Shown here: piece after piece, positions 62,358 through 64,000 of the stretch
Layout of the letters: each line of letters begins with the position of its first letter
Numbering within the stretch: position 1 is the first letter of the stretch
Assembly: GCA_022266195.1 (NCBI GenBank)
Contig: WHVY01000003.1
Coordinates: 4,960,001 to 5,024,000, forward strand
DNA: 64,000 nt
Direction of reading: 5' to 3'
Origin: Tetranychus cinnabarinus
Lineage: Eukaryota; Arthropoda; Arachnida; Trombidiformes; Tetranychidae
Made by a program: the position numbers and the translations under genes
Notes under the pieces: generated by a model
What the model saw: the letters and a program-made list of their open reading frames with translations, nothing else
Told to the model about the DNA's origin: nothing
The model's database searches: none

Positions 62358-63714
62358 TTAGATTTCAGTCTCATATTCATTTTGGTTTTCATCTTTGTTA
62401 ATTTTATTCTTGGTGTCAGTGGTCGCAGTTTTTTCGGCTATGGCAGTTAAAAATTGGTAATCCACGTTGATCTTTGGCAAAGTATTCTGATGTGCAATGA
62501 AACACCTATTCATGTGTTCAAAATAGTCGTTCAGAAATTGAGAGTGTAAATCTTTCGGAACATGAGCCAGAAAGTGACACAAAGATACTAATTCACCTGC
62601 AATGGAAATAAATACAAATTAATAATCCAAAAAATGTTGCTTAATCAAAGCATTTGCATTTCAATGTAAGCCATATTGATTTACATTGATTTTTGTTGAA
62701 TTTGAATATTTCTGAAAAAATTGCACTTTTCAACCGCTAATTGCTTACCTTTGAATCCTTCAATATCTTCATAAGTGAAAGTCGAGTCATGTATTTCCAC
62801 TTCAATAGGCTTCAAATTTGCAGTTTCACACAATTTAATCCAGTGATCAATTCGTTCTTTTTCAGGAGGAATCTCATAAACAGGGAATGGAGCCGATGAT
62901 CTCCTACGAATTGTTGAAGATTTAGACTTGGGCTTAGCCAAATCAAGCAAATGTTGGGAATCAGCTAATTGAGAGGTTGAGGCTCGCCGAGTAAGCTCAG
63001 ATTCAATAGACTTATCTGACTGAGAGTTTGAAGCATATTTGGGTTTCTCGTTATGTTTAGGAATCTCAAGCTTTCGAAACAATTCATACCAAGGTTCTTG
63101 ATATGTTATCTGTTCTTGAAGGGGCAAAATGGAGCTCCAAGAAAACATTAATAAATAACATTTTCCTCCTTTAAAACAAATACAGCAAAAATAAGAATGA
63201 ATAATAAGAATCTGTTTCTAACTTGGAATTATAATACTTTACCTGGCTTCAGCATTTTATTGATGTTTTCCATGGCTTTGGCAGTATTCGTAACCCAATG
63301 AAGGCAAAAAGTAGATGTAACTACGTCAACCGATTCCGCTTCTATGTCCAAGTTTACTGACAGTTCTTCCCAATCGGCACAAATGTTTCCACAATTGAAG
63401 TTGAGATTGGAGGTTGAATAATTTTCACGAGCAAATTCAATCATCTTTTCACTGCAATCGAAACCAATGATTTGTGAATCGGGAAAACTGGAGTAAATCA
63501 TTTGCGTTATATTTCCAGTTCCACATCCAATGTCCACAATTACCTTTGGAGAACTGTAGGAACAATTAACAAACAAAATTGAAGAAAATAGCTAATCACA
63601 ATTAAAGTTCACTTACACATTTTTAAAATCCTTTTCCAGTCTCTTCAAGAGATATTCAGAATCTTTCTTCTGTAATCCATTGGATTTATCATAAAGCTGT
63701 GGATCGTTATTCAT
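62358..63714 (-). CDS. JHAMT: Juvenile hormone acid methyltransferase-like SAM-dependent methyltransferase
   Basis: Four in-phase exons, 63714-63617, 63553-63243, 63168-62749 and 62596-62358 (TAA), give 355 aa. JHAMT methylates farnesoic or juvenile hormone acid at the last steps of sesquiterpenoid hormone synthesis; mites are thought to make methyl farnesoate. The class I methyltransferase core is clear: LYDKSNGLQKKDSEYLLKRL, motif I VIVDIGCGTGNITQMI, the acidic loop IIGFDCSEKMIEFAREN, VDVVTSTFCLHWVTN (typical of JHAMT), and INKMLKPGGKCYLL. The C-terminal LVSLCHFLAHVPKDLHSQFL and NDYF also follow the insect JHAMT pattern (LxxFLxxxPxDLxxxFLxD). Unlike known JHAMTs (about 250-300 aa), it carries an insert of about 55-60 residues near 176-232, rich in Ser/Arg/Lys, with RRAST and RRRSSAP sequences, followed by KERIDHWIKLCETANLKPIE. 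Substrate is inferred from similarity only. Confidence 0.85.
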
Positions 63715-64000
63715 CTCTGAACTAAGATTCTTGTTTGCTGCTTCATTTCACCTTAAATATCTCACATTTCAAACTGATTTACATAACTTTTTTCCTCATA
63801 ACTGTTTATCTATCAATTCAACCAGTCTAAATGTGAACAATCATTTCTATTCTGAGACCAAAGCTTCCAAAACCATTAAAAACCAGAGATTTCACCTGAA
63901 ATAGATTGGAATAAAGACAGAATCTTTTGAAAATAAATTGTTTCCCTTTTGCTAATGACAATTTTCTGGAGGAAAACATAACACCGTTATAATGTCTACC
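63715..64000. other. 5' flank of the JHAMT-like gene
   Basis: Upstream of the - strand ATG at 63714; presumably leader and promoter. Nothing further is recognisable before the window ends. Confidence 0.5.

Noticed and set aside
1..64000. CRISPR arrays, bacterial operons, rRNA or tRNA genes, viral genes
   Set aside because: None seen; spliced animal genes throughout. tRNA genes were looked for by eye only, so one could be missed.

Overview
The window is AT-rich nuclear DNA from an animal. Genes are split by GT-AG introns, intergenic spacers are long, and there are no operons. Every recognisable protein is metazoan. The best clue to the lineage is the large LDL-receptor-family protein at 14.5-20.2 kb. 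It has 4 + 8 LDLa ligand-binding repeats, the layout known for chelicerate (tick and mite) vitellogenin receptors, whereas insects usually have 5 + 8. Together with a juvenile-hormone-acid-methyltransferase-like gene and a possible arthropod hemolymph-protein-like gene, this points to an arthropod, probably a mite. That is inference; no species can be named.

Layout, left to right. (1) 4.45-12.83 kb, +: neuronal calcium sensor NCS-1/frequenin, with its 5' end missing. A lysine/glutamate-rich insert lies between EF-hands 3 and 4, and a 5.7-kb intron precedes the last exon. (2) 14.51-20.21 kb, -: vitellogenin receptor, 1,840 aa in three coding exons, the first 4.9 kb long. (3) 21.41-22.58 kb, -: secreted 14-cysteine protein of 260 aa. 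(4) 24.26-24.86 kb, -: Spot14/MID1IP1-like protein. (5) 25.83-26.90 kb, +: calcipressin (RCAN). (6) 27.64-28.35 kb, -: IMP3, a U3 snoRNP protein. (7) 30.45-38.74 kb, +: R7-family RGS protein (DEP, GGL, RGS). (8) 38.7-47.2 kb: gene-poor, with a 234-bp hairpin element. (9) 47.18-47.79 kb, +: PP1-docking protein of the PPP1R3 type without its CBM21 domain. (10) 49.05-54.42 kb, +: PRRC2/BAT2 homologue with long polyQ and Gln-Ala runs. (11) 55.32-59.43 kb, +: TMEM184B-like seven-helix membrane protein. (12) 60.1-62.3 kb: repeat-rich spacer holding a broken copy of the vitellogenin receptor gene, split by a TA-flanked MITE, plus a second MITE and direct repeats. (13) 62.36-63.71 kb, -: JHAMT-like methyltransferase with a serine/arginine-rich insert.

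The genes do not form one pathway, although some themes recur: neuronal calcium/G-protein signalling (NCS-1, calcipressin, RGS7), and yolk, lipid and hormone metabolism (VgR, Spot14-like, JHAMT-like). Nothing in the sequence shows these are co-regulated. The points most worth a second look are the charged insert in NCS-1, the MITE-split VgR pseudogene, the PP1 subunit lacking CBM21, the insert in the JHAMT-like enzyme, and the compact hairpins at 31.0 and 41.9-42.1 kb. All exon boundaries were set by hand from reading frame, splice consensus and family similarity, and none was checked against transcripts.
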